Source of the DNA: Actinomycetes bacterium
Lineage (GTDB): Bacteria; Actinomycetota; Actinomycetes; S36-B12
Length of the DNA stretch: 12,647 nt
Assembly (NCBI GenBank): GCA_030425745.1
Contig: JAUHZW010000039.1
Span: 1 to 12,647 of the forward strand
Direction of reading: 5' to 3'
Part shown: one piece after another, positions 5,151-11,723 of the stretch
How positions within the stretch are numbered: the stretch's first letter is position 1
How the letters are laid out: every line of letters starts with the position of its first letter
Notes under the pieces: model-generated
Told to the model about the DNA's origin: nothing
Databases searched by the model: none
The model's input: only the letters and a program-made list of their open reading frames with translations
Position numbers and translations under genes: made by a program

Positions 5151-6763
5151 CCGGCCGTCCCGAAGACCTTGTGGCGCAGCAGCCCGTCGTGGGTCTGCGC
5201 CACCTTCTTCAGGAAGTGCTCGTCCTTGACGGCCGCCGTGTGGCCCGACGACCGGCGCACGTAGATGTAGCCCAAGCCATGCGTGCGGTACACCAGACCG
5301 CCTTCGCCGAGGATGCGGTCCAGCAGCGCCCGGTCGACCGACTTCGGCACCGGGCGCCAACCACCCACCTCGGCGAGATCCGCCCGGGAGATGAGCATCG
5401 TGCCGCCGGCGACGAAGTCGGCGTACTTCTCCGCCGGATACGTCGGCCGGAACACCGTCACATCCGACGACACGAGGTGGATCCAGTCGAGCGTCTTGCC
5501 GACGACCTCCGCACCCGAGTACTGCCGGGCGAGGACGAGGTCCCAGATGTGCTCGGGTCCGTAGTAGTCGTCGTCGTCCATCTTGGTGATGAGCGAGCCC
5601 TCGGCACGGATCGAGCACTTCTCGAGCGCTTCACCCAGCGTGGCCGTGCTGTCCACCGCCACGAAGGTCACCGGGAACGGCAGGTCAGCGGCCAGGGCAG
5701 CCGCACGGTCTGCGTCCACTCCGTCGCCGTGGAGGCCGAGGACGACCTCCAGCCTCGGGTAGGACAGCCCGTTCAGCTGCGTGAAGAGATGGTCGAGGAA
5801 GTCGGAGCGGTGGGTGACGACGACGATGCTGACGGTGGGCCAGGCGTCGAAGGTCGGCGTCGGTCCGTACTGACGCAGGGCGTGCCGGCGCTCGTGGACG
5901 CTGCGAACCTGCCATCCGAGGGAGTCCTCGCCCGCCGGCAGCGACTCGGGATCATCGGTCACGAGCACACCGCACGCGTTGAGCTGGCGGGCCACGACCG
6001 CAGGGATGTCGCGCGAGATGACCGCGCCGACAGAGCGGAGGGCCCGCGTGCTCGACGCCGTCACCGAACGACCGAGGATGAGCTTGCCCTCGGCTGACTC
6101 CAGGGTGACGACTCCGCCGGTCACCGTGGCAGTGGCGATGGTGGAGGCACCGGTGGACCGCCGGCCCAGGGGGCGCTGCACCGACGGGTCGACGCAGACG
6201 CTGAAGATCAGGTCGTTGCGACTCCACGTGCCGTCACCGATCCGCACCGTGGTCGCACGCTCCGGGCCATGCGGGTCGGCGCCCACGGGATCGTCGTCGG
6301 GCAGCACGAGAACATCCGCACGTCGCACATGGGCATCGCGCGTCTCGCCTGTGACAAGGGTGTCGTGGAGGCTCCCCGCCAGGATGCCGGCCGAGGCGGG
6401 CAGCCCGGGCGCGAATGTCAGCATCGGCCCCACATCGCGGGCGACAGGCATGAGGACGCGCACACACCCGGCCAGCAGGACGGCGGCGTCCACCGGTGTG
6501 GACGTCGCCAAGCGGACCCGGACACCGTCGGCCTTGGGCTCCACCGACAACTCGGTCACGTGTGGGACGCGGGCGTCTCCGACCCAGCCCTGCGCTGGAG
6601 CATGCCAGCGGTTGACCGTGACGTCGACCGCGGTCAACTGCGCCACATCGACCGAGACGACGCAGAGTGCGCGGAGGTCCTGCAGCCGGTCGACGCGCAC
6701 GCCCCAGGCGGCATCGTTCCTCCTGGACCGAACACGCGTCCCGGGGATCTGCGGCAGCGTCAC
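5147..6763 (-). CDS. Large two-part glycosyltransferase, GT2 domain at C-terminus
   Basis: A 538-residue protein whose C-terminal part (about 308-505) is a GT-A domain: VSIVVVTHRSDFLDHL (311-326), a Tyr-Pro-x-hydrophobic-Glu-Val strand (335-340) and a DDDD metal site at 396-399 in KMDDDDYY, then GGTMLISRADLAEVGGW (453-469). The first 300 residues are not recognised; they are rich in short beta-type stretches with many Val and Thr and have no signal peptide. Residues 255-297 (ARQLNACGVLVTD, later RSVHERRHALRQY) faintly recall the C-terminal edge of GT-B enzymes. The start is GTG (6761-6763), 6 nt after a minus-strand TAGGCT -10 box, which suggests a leaderless transcript. It is the first gene of the three-glycosyltransferase operon. 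The role is probably in a surface polysaccharide; substrates are unknown. Confidence 0.8.
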   Translation of the reverse strand: MTLPQIPGTRVRSRRNDAAWGVRVDRLQDLRALCVVSVDVAQLTAVDVTVNRWHAPAQGWVGDARVPHVTELSVEPKADGVRVRLATSTPVDAAVLLAGCVRVLMPVARDVGPMLTFAPGLPASAGILAGSLHDTLVTGETRDAHVRRADVLVLPDDDPVGADPHGPERATTVRIGDGTWSRNDLIFSVCVDPSVQRPLGRRSTGASTIATATVTGGVVTLESAEGKLILGRSVTASSTRALRSVGAVISRDIPAVVARQLNACGVLVTDDPESLPAGEDSLGWQVRSVHERRHALRQYGPTPTFDAWPTVSIVVVTHRSDFLDHLFTQLNGLSYPRLEVVLGLHGDGVDADRAAALAADLPFPVTFVAVDSTATLGEALEKCSIRAEGSLITKMDDDDYYGPEHIWDLVLARQYSGAEVVGKTLDWIHLVSSDVTVFRPTYPAEKYADFVAGGTMLISRADLAEVGGWRPVPKSVDRALLDRILGEGGLVYRTHGLGYIYVRRSSGHTAAVKDEHFLKKVAQTHDGLLRHKVFGTAG

Positions 6764-6769
6764 CCGACC

Positions 6770-6775
6770 AGCCTA
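6770..6775 (-). promoter_or_regulatory. -10 box of a leaderless promoter for the GT operon
   Basis: On the minus strand TAGGCT is followed by 6 nt and then GTG, so the start codon falls about at the transcript start. No Shine-Dalgarno sequence is present between. Two other genes here (starts at 9361 and 9468) have the same arrangement. Confidence 0.55.
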
Positions 6776-6824
6776 TTCACCCGCACCCCGGTGGTGGCGC
6801 GAGTGAGGGCAGCGCGTCTGACGT

Positions 6825-8174
6825 TCACGCGTCGCGGCTCAGGACACAGGCACCCGCAGCCCCCGTGCCGCCGGTGCCCGGTGGCACGTAGGTCAGGGTC
6901 AGGGACCCGCCCACGGATCGGAAGTCGAAGGTCTCGCAGCCGAACGCGTGCTGCCACCCCTTCTTCGCTCTGCTGTACGTCTCCGTGAGAACGACGGCCG
7001 GCTTGCCCGCCGGAGATCCGATCGGCACCCCGGTCGTCTCGATGAGTTCGACGAGCAGGGCGTCGAGGTCGCGTGCGGCCGCGGGAGAGAGGTCGGTCAG
7101 CGAGTCGGCCTGAGCTGGCAGTTTGATCATCAGGGCGTCCCAGCGGCCCGGCTCGGCGTCGATGGCGCCCCGGACGGGAATCTCGTTCCAGCCGAAGTAG
7201 TAGCGATCGGCGACCCTGCTGCCGAGGGTCGCCGGACGGGCTGACACGTCGATGCCCTGCTGCTGGAGTCCGAACCGGGCGGTGGGCAGGGTGCCGTTCC
7301 ACCACTCGAGACGCCGCTGCCACAGCGCGTTCTGCAACTCGATGGCGTCCTTCTTGGTCGTCATGGAGCAGGAGACCTGGTCAAGGGCCCACATGGGTGC
7401 CTTGCCCCGAGCACCGCCCTTGACGTAATACGGCCGCTTCGGGTTGCTCCCCTGGAACCACGGAAACGTGGCGCCCGTGGAGCGGTGGGAGTACTTCAGC
7501 CAGTGATCCACCCAGTCGTTCCAGCGGTTGCCGCTGAGCGCTGCGTTGCATCGGCAGTTCGCCCCGGACACGAGGGAGACGCCTTTGGGGCTCGGCGAGT
7601 CCGCCTGGTCTTCCGCATGGCAGCCGGTGCCGTCGTAGGCCACCGGGCCCTTGGTCTGGATTCCGACGCCGCCTTCGGCGCACTCCACCGTCCCATTGCC
7701 GAGATCGTGGCACCGGTTGTCGACCGAGTTGGAGTCGGTCGGGTAGTACACGCCCACGTCGTAGCGGTCCATGTGGGTGCCCACGACGATCCCGGCCTGC
7801 GCCATCACGTAGCCGTTGGCCGCGCAACCGCCGGCCAGATTCGCCTGGACTCCATAGCCGTTGGAGCCGTCGGGCGTCGGGCAGATCGGATCCGCAGCTG
7901 GGAAGACTCCGGTCGGCGTGAGGATGTCGTTGCGCAGGAGCGTGGCGGGGACGAGGCGCTGGGGAGCACCGCTGAACTTGTCCGGAGCCCGGACGAAGAT
8001 CCCTGACGACTTCGGGTTCAGCAGTCGGTTGAGGTGCTGCGTGACGGCGGTCTGCTGCTGGCGGGCATCGGCCGGAACGGCCGCCTGCGCGGGCAGCGCG
8101 GACCCGAGCAGGACCATGACCGCCGTGACCACAGACGCGAGCGGGCCGCGGATCCTGAGCATGGATCCGAGCAT
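6825..8174 (-). CDS. Secreted ten-cysteine protein of unknown function
   Basis: A 449-residue protein not assigned to a family. It begins with a Sec-type signal peptide: Arg residues at 7 and 9, a hydrophobic core at about 12-27 and a probable cleavage after AQA (residue 31). The mature part has ten Cys (98, 117, 155, 165, 185, 207, 209, 269, 413, 443), an even number suited to disulfides outside the cell. The middle is rich in aromatic and Asn/Gly residues, including WNDWVDHWLKY (218-228) and WNG at 292-294. No further membrane segment, LPXTG anchor or lipobox is seen, so it is probably released or loosely wall-bound. ATG codons at 8174 and 8162 are both possible; the second gives a more usual signal peptide. 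It lies 23 nt after the acyl-CoA dehydrogenase gene, which may read through. A hydrolase or wall-binding protein is possible but not shown. Confidence 0.75.
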   Translation of the reverse strand: MLGSMLRIRGPLASVVTAVMVLLGSALPAQAAVPADARQQQTAVTQHLNRLLNPKSSGIFVRAPDKFSGAPQRLVPATLLRNDILTPTGVFPAADPICPTPDGSNGYGVQANLAGGCAANGYVMAQAGIVVGTHMDRYDVGVYYPTDSNSVDNRCHDLGNGTVECAEGGVGIQTKGPVAYDGTGCHAEDQADSPSPKGVSLVSGANCRCNAALSGNRWNDWVDHWLKYSHRSTGATFPWFQGSNPKRPYYVKGGARGKAPMWALDQVSCSMTTKKDAIELQNALWQRRLEWWNGTLPTARFGLQQQGIDVSARPATLGSRVADRYYFGWNEIPVRGAIDAEPGRWDALMIKLPAQADSLTDLSPAAARDLDALLVELIETTGVPIGSPAGKPAVVLTETYSRAKKGWQHAFGCETFDFRSVGGSLTLTYVPPGTGGTGAAGACVLSRDA

Positions 8175-8197
8175 GCCACGCTCGTGACCGGGTGCGG

Positions 8198-9361
8198 CTA
8201 CTTCAGCAGCTGCTTGGCCATGACGATGCGCTGCACCTGATTGGTGCCCTCGTAGATCTGCGTGATCTTGGCATCGCGCATCATGCGCTCGACCGGCCAG
8301 TCCTTCGTGTAGCCAGCACCCCCGAGGACCTGCACCGCATCGGTGGTGATCTCCATCGCCACATCCGAGGCGTAGGCCTTGGCTGCCGCGCCGTAGAAGG
8401 TGAGGTCGTCGTCATCACGCTCGCTCTTGGCGGCGGCCACGTAGATCAGCTGGCGCGCGGCCTCGAGCTTCATCGCCATGTCAGCGAGCATGAACTGCAG
8501 TCCCTGGAACGACGCGATGGGCTTGCCGAACTGATGGCGATCCTTCGCATACGCCGTGGCGACCTCGAGCGCTCCCTGCGCGATGCCCACGGCCTGCGCG
8601 CCGATGGTGATCCGGGTGTGGTCCAGCGTGCGCATGGCGGTCTGGAACCCGGTGCCCACCTCTCCCACGATGCGGTCGCCGGGAATCCGGCAGTTCTCGA
8701 AGAAGATCTCGCGGGTCGGGGATCCGTGGATGCCGAGCTTGCGCTCGGGCTGGCCGAGGGAGAAGCCTTCGTCGTCCGCGTGGACGACGAAGGCGGAGAT
8801 GCCGCCCTTGGGGCCCTTGTCCGGATCCGTCGCGGCCATCACCGTGTAGTACTTCGAGACGCCGGCGTTGGAGATCCAGCTCTTCTGGCCGTTGAGGATC
8901 CAGTCGTCGCCGTCCGCGACGGCGCGGGTCTTCATCGCCGCAGCGTCACTGCCGGCCTCTCGCTCCGAGAGCGCGTAGGAGAACATCGCCTCGCCGCTGG
9001 CGACCTCGGGAAGGTACGTCTTCAGCAGGGTGTCACTCGCCGACAGCATCAACGGCAGGGTGCCGAGCTTGTTGACCGCCGGGATGAGGCCGCTCGAGGC
9101 GCAGCCGCGCGAGACCTCCTCGATGACCAGGCACGCCGCCAGAGCGTCGCCGCCCTCACCGCCGTACTCCTCGGGGATGTGGATCGCGTGGAAGCCGGAG
9201 GACTTGAGCGCCTCATAGACGTCCCAGGGGAACTCACTGGTCTCGTCGATCTCGGCCGCGCGGGGGACGACCTTGTCGTCGACCAGCTCACGCACCGCCT
9301 CGCGCAATGCCTGATGCTCCTCTGGGAGGGCAAAATATTGGAAGTCCTTGTTTCCAGCCAT
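8198..9361 (-). CDS. Acyl-CoA dehydrogenase, FadE25-like
   Basis: A full-length 387-residue FAD-dependent acyl-CoA dehydrogenase, which introduces the alpha-beta double bond into acyl-CoA in the cytoplasm and passes electrons to electron-transfer flavoprotein. The N-terminal helical domain has HIPEEYGGEG (61-70). The middle beta domain has YALSEREAGSD (129-139) and WISNAG (162-167), which hold the flavin and substrate. The C-terminal helical domain has KDRHQFGKPI (273-282), QVLGGAGYT (344-352) and the catalytic Glu371 in QIYEGTNQVQR. The sequence strongly resembles my memory of mycobacterial FadE25, whose gene is also beside purE and purK, so the neighbourhood supports orthology. The ATG follows a minus-strand TAGTCT by 6 nt, a leaderless arrangement. 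The physiological acyl substrate is not evident. Confidence 0.95.
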   Translation of the reverse strand: MAGNKDFQYFALPEEHQALREAVRELVDDKVVPRAAEIDETSEFPWDVYEALKSSGFHAIHIPEEYGGEGGDALAACLVIEEVSRGCASSGLIPAVNKLGTLPLMLSASDTLLKTYLPEVASGEAMFSYALSEREAGSDAAAMKTRAVADGDDWILNGQKSWISNAGVSKYYTVMAATDPDKGPKGGISAFVVHADDEGFSLGQPERKLGIHGSPTREIFFENCRIPGDRIVGEVGTGFQTAMRTLDHTRITIGAQAVGIAQGALEVATAYAKDRHQFGKPIASFQGLQFMLADMAMKLEAARQLIYVAAAKSERDDDDLTFYGAAAKAYASDVAMEITTDAVQVLGGAGYTKDWPVERMMRDAKITQIYEGTNQVQRIVMAKQLLK

Positions 9362-9467
9362 GTAAGCAGACTACCGACCCGGACGGCACTCCGCCCACCA
9401 CGTTCCCCCCTGCGTAACGGGTGTCGGCCACGTCAGGGCCGAGTCCGGACCGACTAGCCTCTCGACC
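9362..9467. promoter_or_regulatory. Divergent leaderless promoters between fadE25-like gene and ugd
   Basis: This 106-nt spacer has a -10 box at each end. TAGTCT (9368-9373, minus strand) stands 6 nt before the acyl-CoA dehydrogenase ATG, and TAGCCT (9455-9460, plus strand) stands 7 nt before the ugd ATG. Neither gene has a Shine-Dalgarno sequence. A perfect 8-bp palindrome GTCCGGAC lies at 9443-9450, inside the ugd promoter spacer, and could be an operator or chance. Confidence 0.55.
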
Positions 9468-10787
9468 ATGACTCTGCGCCTCTCCGTGATCGGCACCGGA
9501 TACCTCGGTGCGACCCACGCCGCCTGCATGGCCGAGCTCGGTTTCGAGGTCATCGGCCTCGATGTCGATCCGGCGAAGATCGAACTGCTGTCCTCCGGTC
9601 GCGTGCCGTTCTACGAGCCCGGGCTCGACGAGGTGCTGGCGCGCAACATCGAGGCCGGCCGGCTGCGCTTCACCACGTCCTGGCAGGAGGCCGCAGAGTT
9701 CGGCGACGTCCACTTCATCTGTGTCGGCACCCCGCAGACCGCCGGGGCGCAGCGTGCGGACATGTCGCAGGTCTTCGGATCCGTGACGTCCCTCGCTCCC
9801 CACCTCGGCGCCGGTGACCTCGTCGTCGGCAAGTCGACCGTGCCGGTCGGCACCGCCGCGGAGCTCGAGCAGCTGCTCGACGAGCAGGCGGCCGAGGGCG
9901 TCGAGATCGCCTGGAACCCCGAGTTCCTCCGGGAGGGCTTCGCGGTGGAGGACACCCTGCACCCGGATCGGCTCGTCGTCGGCGTGCGGTCCCAGCGGGC
10001 GGAGGAACTCCTGCGCGAGGTCTACGCCCCCGTCATCGCCGAGGGCACCCCGTTCCTCGTCACCGATTTCCCGACGGCGGAACTGGTCAAGGTCGCCGCG
10101 AACTCCTTCCTCGCGACCAAGATCTCGTTCATCAACGCGATGGCTGAGGTGTGTGAGGCCGCGGGCGCCGACGTCACCAAGCTCGCCGAGGCCATCGGGT
10201 ACGACCCCCGCATCGGCAATCGATTCCTCGCCGCCGGACTCGGATTCGGCGGTGGCTGCCTGCCCAAGGACATCCGCGCCTTCATGGCGCGCGCCGGCGA
10301 GCTCGGGGCCGACGAGGCCGTGGCCTTCCTCCGCGAGGTCGATCAGATCAACCTGCGTCGTCGGGCCCACACGGTCGACCTGGCCCGCGAAGAACTCGGC
10401 GGCACGCTGCGCGACCGTCGCGTCACGGTGCTGGGCGCCACCTTCAAGCCGGACAGCGACGACGTCCGTGACTCCCCCTCCCTGGACGTGGCGGTCGCGA
10501 TCAGCAACGCCGGCGCCGACGTCGTCGTCCACGATCCCAAGGGTCTGGTCAACGCCGAGCGCGTCTACCCGCACATGACGTACGTGCCGGATCTCTCCAC
10601 CGCCCTCGACGGGGCAGAGCTCGTCATCCTCGGCACCGAGTGGCGCGAATACCGCGACCTCGACCCGGCGACCATCGAGGGCGCCGTGGCCGGCAAGTGC
10701 ATCATCGACGCCCGCAACGCCCTCGATCCCGAGCGCTGGCGTGCGGCCGGGTGGACCTACCGGGCGCTGGGTCGACCCACCGCCTGA
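9468..10787 (+). CDS. ugd: UDP-glucose 6-dehydrogenase
   Basis: A complete 439-residue enzyme that oxidises UDP-glucose twice with NAD to UDP-glucuronate in the cytoplasm. The N-terminal Rossmann domain starts VIGTGYLG (7-14) with the acidic end at LDVD (31-34), and has FICVGTP (83-89) and GKSTVPVGT (121-129). The substrate region has NPEFLREG (150-157), Lys208 and Asn212 in ELVKVAANSFLA, and the catalytic Cys264 in GFGGGCLPKD. The C-terminal UDP-binding domain has TFKPDSDDVRDSP (325-337). All catalytic residues expected of the family are present. A GDP-mannose dehydrogenase would look similar, but the motifs fit UDP-glucose better. The ATG is 7 nt after TAGCCT, so the transcript is probably leaderless. 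The product is a likely precursor for acidic sugars in the glycan built by the neighbouring glycosyltransferases. Confidence 0.93.
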   Translation: MTLRLSVIGTGYLGATHAACMAELGFEVIGLDVDPAKIELLSSGRVPFYEPGLDEVLARNIEAGRLRFTTSWQEAAEFGDVHFICVGTPQTAGAQRADMSQVFGSVTSLAPHLGAGDLVVGKSTVPVGTAAELEQLLDEQAAEGVEIAWNPEFLREGFAVEDTLHPDRLVVGVRSQRAEELLREVYAPVIAEGTPFLVTDFPTAELVKVAANSFLATKISFINAMAEVCEAAGADVTKLAEAIGYDPRIGNRFLAAGLGFGGGCLPKDIRAFMARAGELGADEAVAFLREVDQINLRRRAHTVDLAREELGGTLRDRRVTVLGATFKPDSDDVRDSPSLDVAVAISNAGADVVVHDPKGLVNAERVYPHMTYVPDLSTALDGAELVILGTEWREYRDLDPATIEGAVAGKCIIDARNALDPERWRAAGWTYRALGRPTA

Positions 10788-10807
10788 GTCGTGGCCACCC
10801 CGACATC

Positions 10808-11206
10808 GTGAACACCCCCGAGGAGATCCGCTCCACGCTGACCATGCCTCTGTGGTTCATCGTGGGCCTGGGAGACAACCCCGATCGGGACGCCTACTGG
10901 GTCGCCCAGACACTGCAACAGCACGGTCGACGCGTCATTCCGATCTATCCGCGTGCCGAGATCGTGCACGGCGAGCAGGGCTACGCGACGATCGCCGACG
11001 CCGCCGCGGCGGTGGGCACCCCGGACGTCGTCGACGTCTTCGTGAGAGCCGATCGAGCGGGCCGCTTCGCCGATGAGGCGATCGCCGCCGGGGCGAAGGC
11101 GGTCTGGTTCCAGTTCGGCGTCATCGACCACGACGCCGCCGCTCGGGTCGAGGCAGCGGGCGTCACGATGATCATGGACCGCTGCCCCAAGGTCGAGTTG
11201 GCCTGA
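10808..11206 (+). CDS. Small CoA-binding-domain protein (YccU-like)
   Basis: A 132-residue single-domain protein of the CoA_binding_2 (succinyl-CoA synthetase-like Rossmann) family. It shows the usual order: PEEIR near the N-terminus (4-8), FIVGLGDNPDRDAYWVAQTL (17-36), RVIPIYPRA (42-50), a VVDVFVRAD strand (74-82), and KAVWFQFGVID (97-107) followed by the closing MDRCPKVEL (123-131). Members bind acyl-CoA or CoA, but their biological role is poorly known. GTG at 10808 is chosen because it comes just before PEEIR and 20 nt after the ugd stop; the frame is open upstream only as an overlap with ugd. No Shine-Dalgarno sequence is visible, and translation may depend on coupling to ugd. The ATG at 10844 would cut into the first strand. 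It probably shares the ugd transcript. Confidence 0.85.
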   Translation: MNTPEEIRSTLTMPLWFIVGLGDNPDRDAYWVAQTLQQHGRRVIPIYPRAEIVHGEQGYATIADAAAAVGTPDVVDVFVRADRAGRFADEAIAAGAKAVWFQFGVIDHDAAARVEAAGVTMIMDRCPKVELA

Positions 11207-11242
11207 CCTCGCGCGGGCTGTGACCGCGTCAGTCGCGGGTCA
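11204..11242. terminator. Possible weak bidirectional terminator
   Basis: The 22-nt gap between convergent stop codons contains CGCGG (11212-11216) and CCGCG (11224-11228) around a 7-nt loop. An outer pairing of TGACC-T-CGCG (11204-11213) with CGCGGGTCA (11234-11242) is an alternative. There is no T-tract on either strand, so termination here is only plausible. Confidence 0.25.
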
Positions 11243-11723
11243 GGTTGGCGTTCTTCGCCTTCGCCTGGGCATTGAGGTCAGCCTGGTACTGCTCCATCGC
11301 GCGCAGCAGATCCTCATCCGACGTCGCCAGCATGCGCACTGCCAGCAGGGCCGCGTTGCGCGCGTTGCCGATCGCCACGGTGGCGACGGGCACGCCCGCC
11401 GGCATCTGCACGATCGACAGCAGTGAGTCCATGCCATCAAGGGTCGACAGCGGCACCGGCACACCGATGACCGGAAGGGGAGTCAACGACGCGAGCATGC
11501 CGGGCAGGTGCGCCGCGCCGCCGGCGCCGGCGATGATCACCTTGAATCCGCGGTCGACAGCGTCATTGCCGAAGTCGACCATCTCCCGCGGCATGCGATG
11601 CGCCGACAGCACCATCGCCTCGTGGGCGACACCGAAGTCCTCGAGGATCGCCGCAGCGCCTTGCATGACCGGCCAGTCCGAGTCACTGCCCATGCAGATC
11701 GCGACAACAGGCTGCTCACTCAT
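11229..11723 (-). CDS. purE: N5-carboxyaminoimidazole ribonucleotide mutase
   Basis: A complete 164-residue class I PurE, which moves the carboxyl group of N5-CAIR to give CAIR in purine synthesis; the family forms octamers in the cytoplasm. Key motifs are MGSDSDWPVM (11-20), SAHRMP with the catalytic His42 (40-45), AGAGGAAHLPGM (65-76) and VIGVPV (85-90), then GNARNAALLAVRML (119-132). The C-terminal tail from 150 on is Ala/Lys/Asn-rich and variable. ATG at 11721-11723 is favoured by GGGAG 6 nt upstream on the minus strand (11730-11734), and it overlaps the end of purK by 8 nt, so the two are co-translated. Confidence 0.96.
   Translation of the reverse strand: MSEQPVVAICMGSDSDWPVMQGAAAILEDFGVAHEAMVLSAHRMPREMVDFGNDAVDRGFKVIIAGAGGAAHLPGMLASLTPLPVIGVPVPLSTLDGMDSLLSIVQMPAGVPVATVAIGNARNAALLAVRMLATSDEDLLRAMEQYQADLNAQAKAKNANLTRD

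Noticed and set aside
3840..5264. 474-codon plus-strand open frame across the glycosyltransferase operon
   Set aside because: It spans the junctions of well-supported minus-strand genes, and its composition (Arg/Pro/Ala-rich, no domain) is that of an antisense shadow.
8192..9457. 421-codon plus-strand open frame across the acyl-CoA dehydrogenase
   Set aside because: It is antisense to a gene with full catalytic motifs; its translation is low-complexity Arg/Gly/Asp/Leu-rich with no domain. Long antisense frames are common in GC-rich codon-biased genes.
9288..10574. 428-codon minus-strand open frame across ugd
   Set aside because: It is the complement of an intact UDP-glucose dehydrogenase gene and has no recognisable motif or ribosome site.
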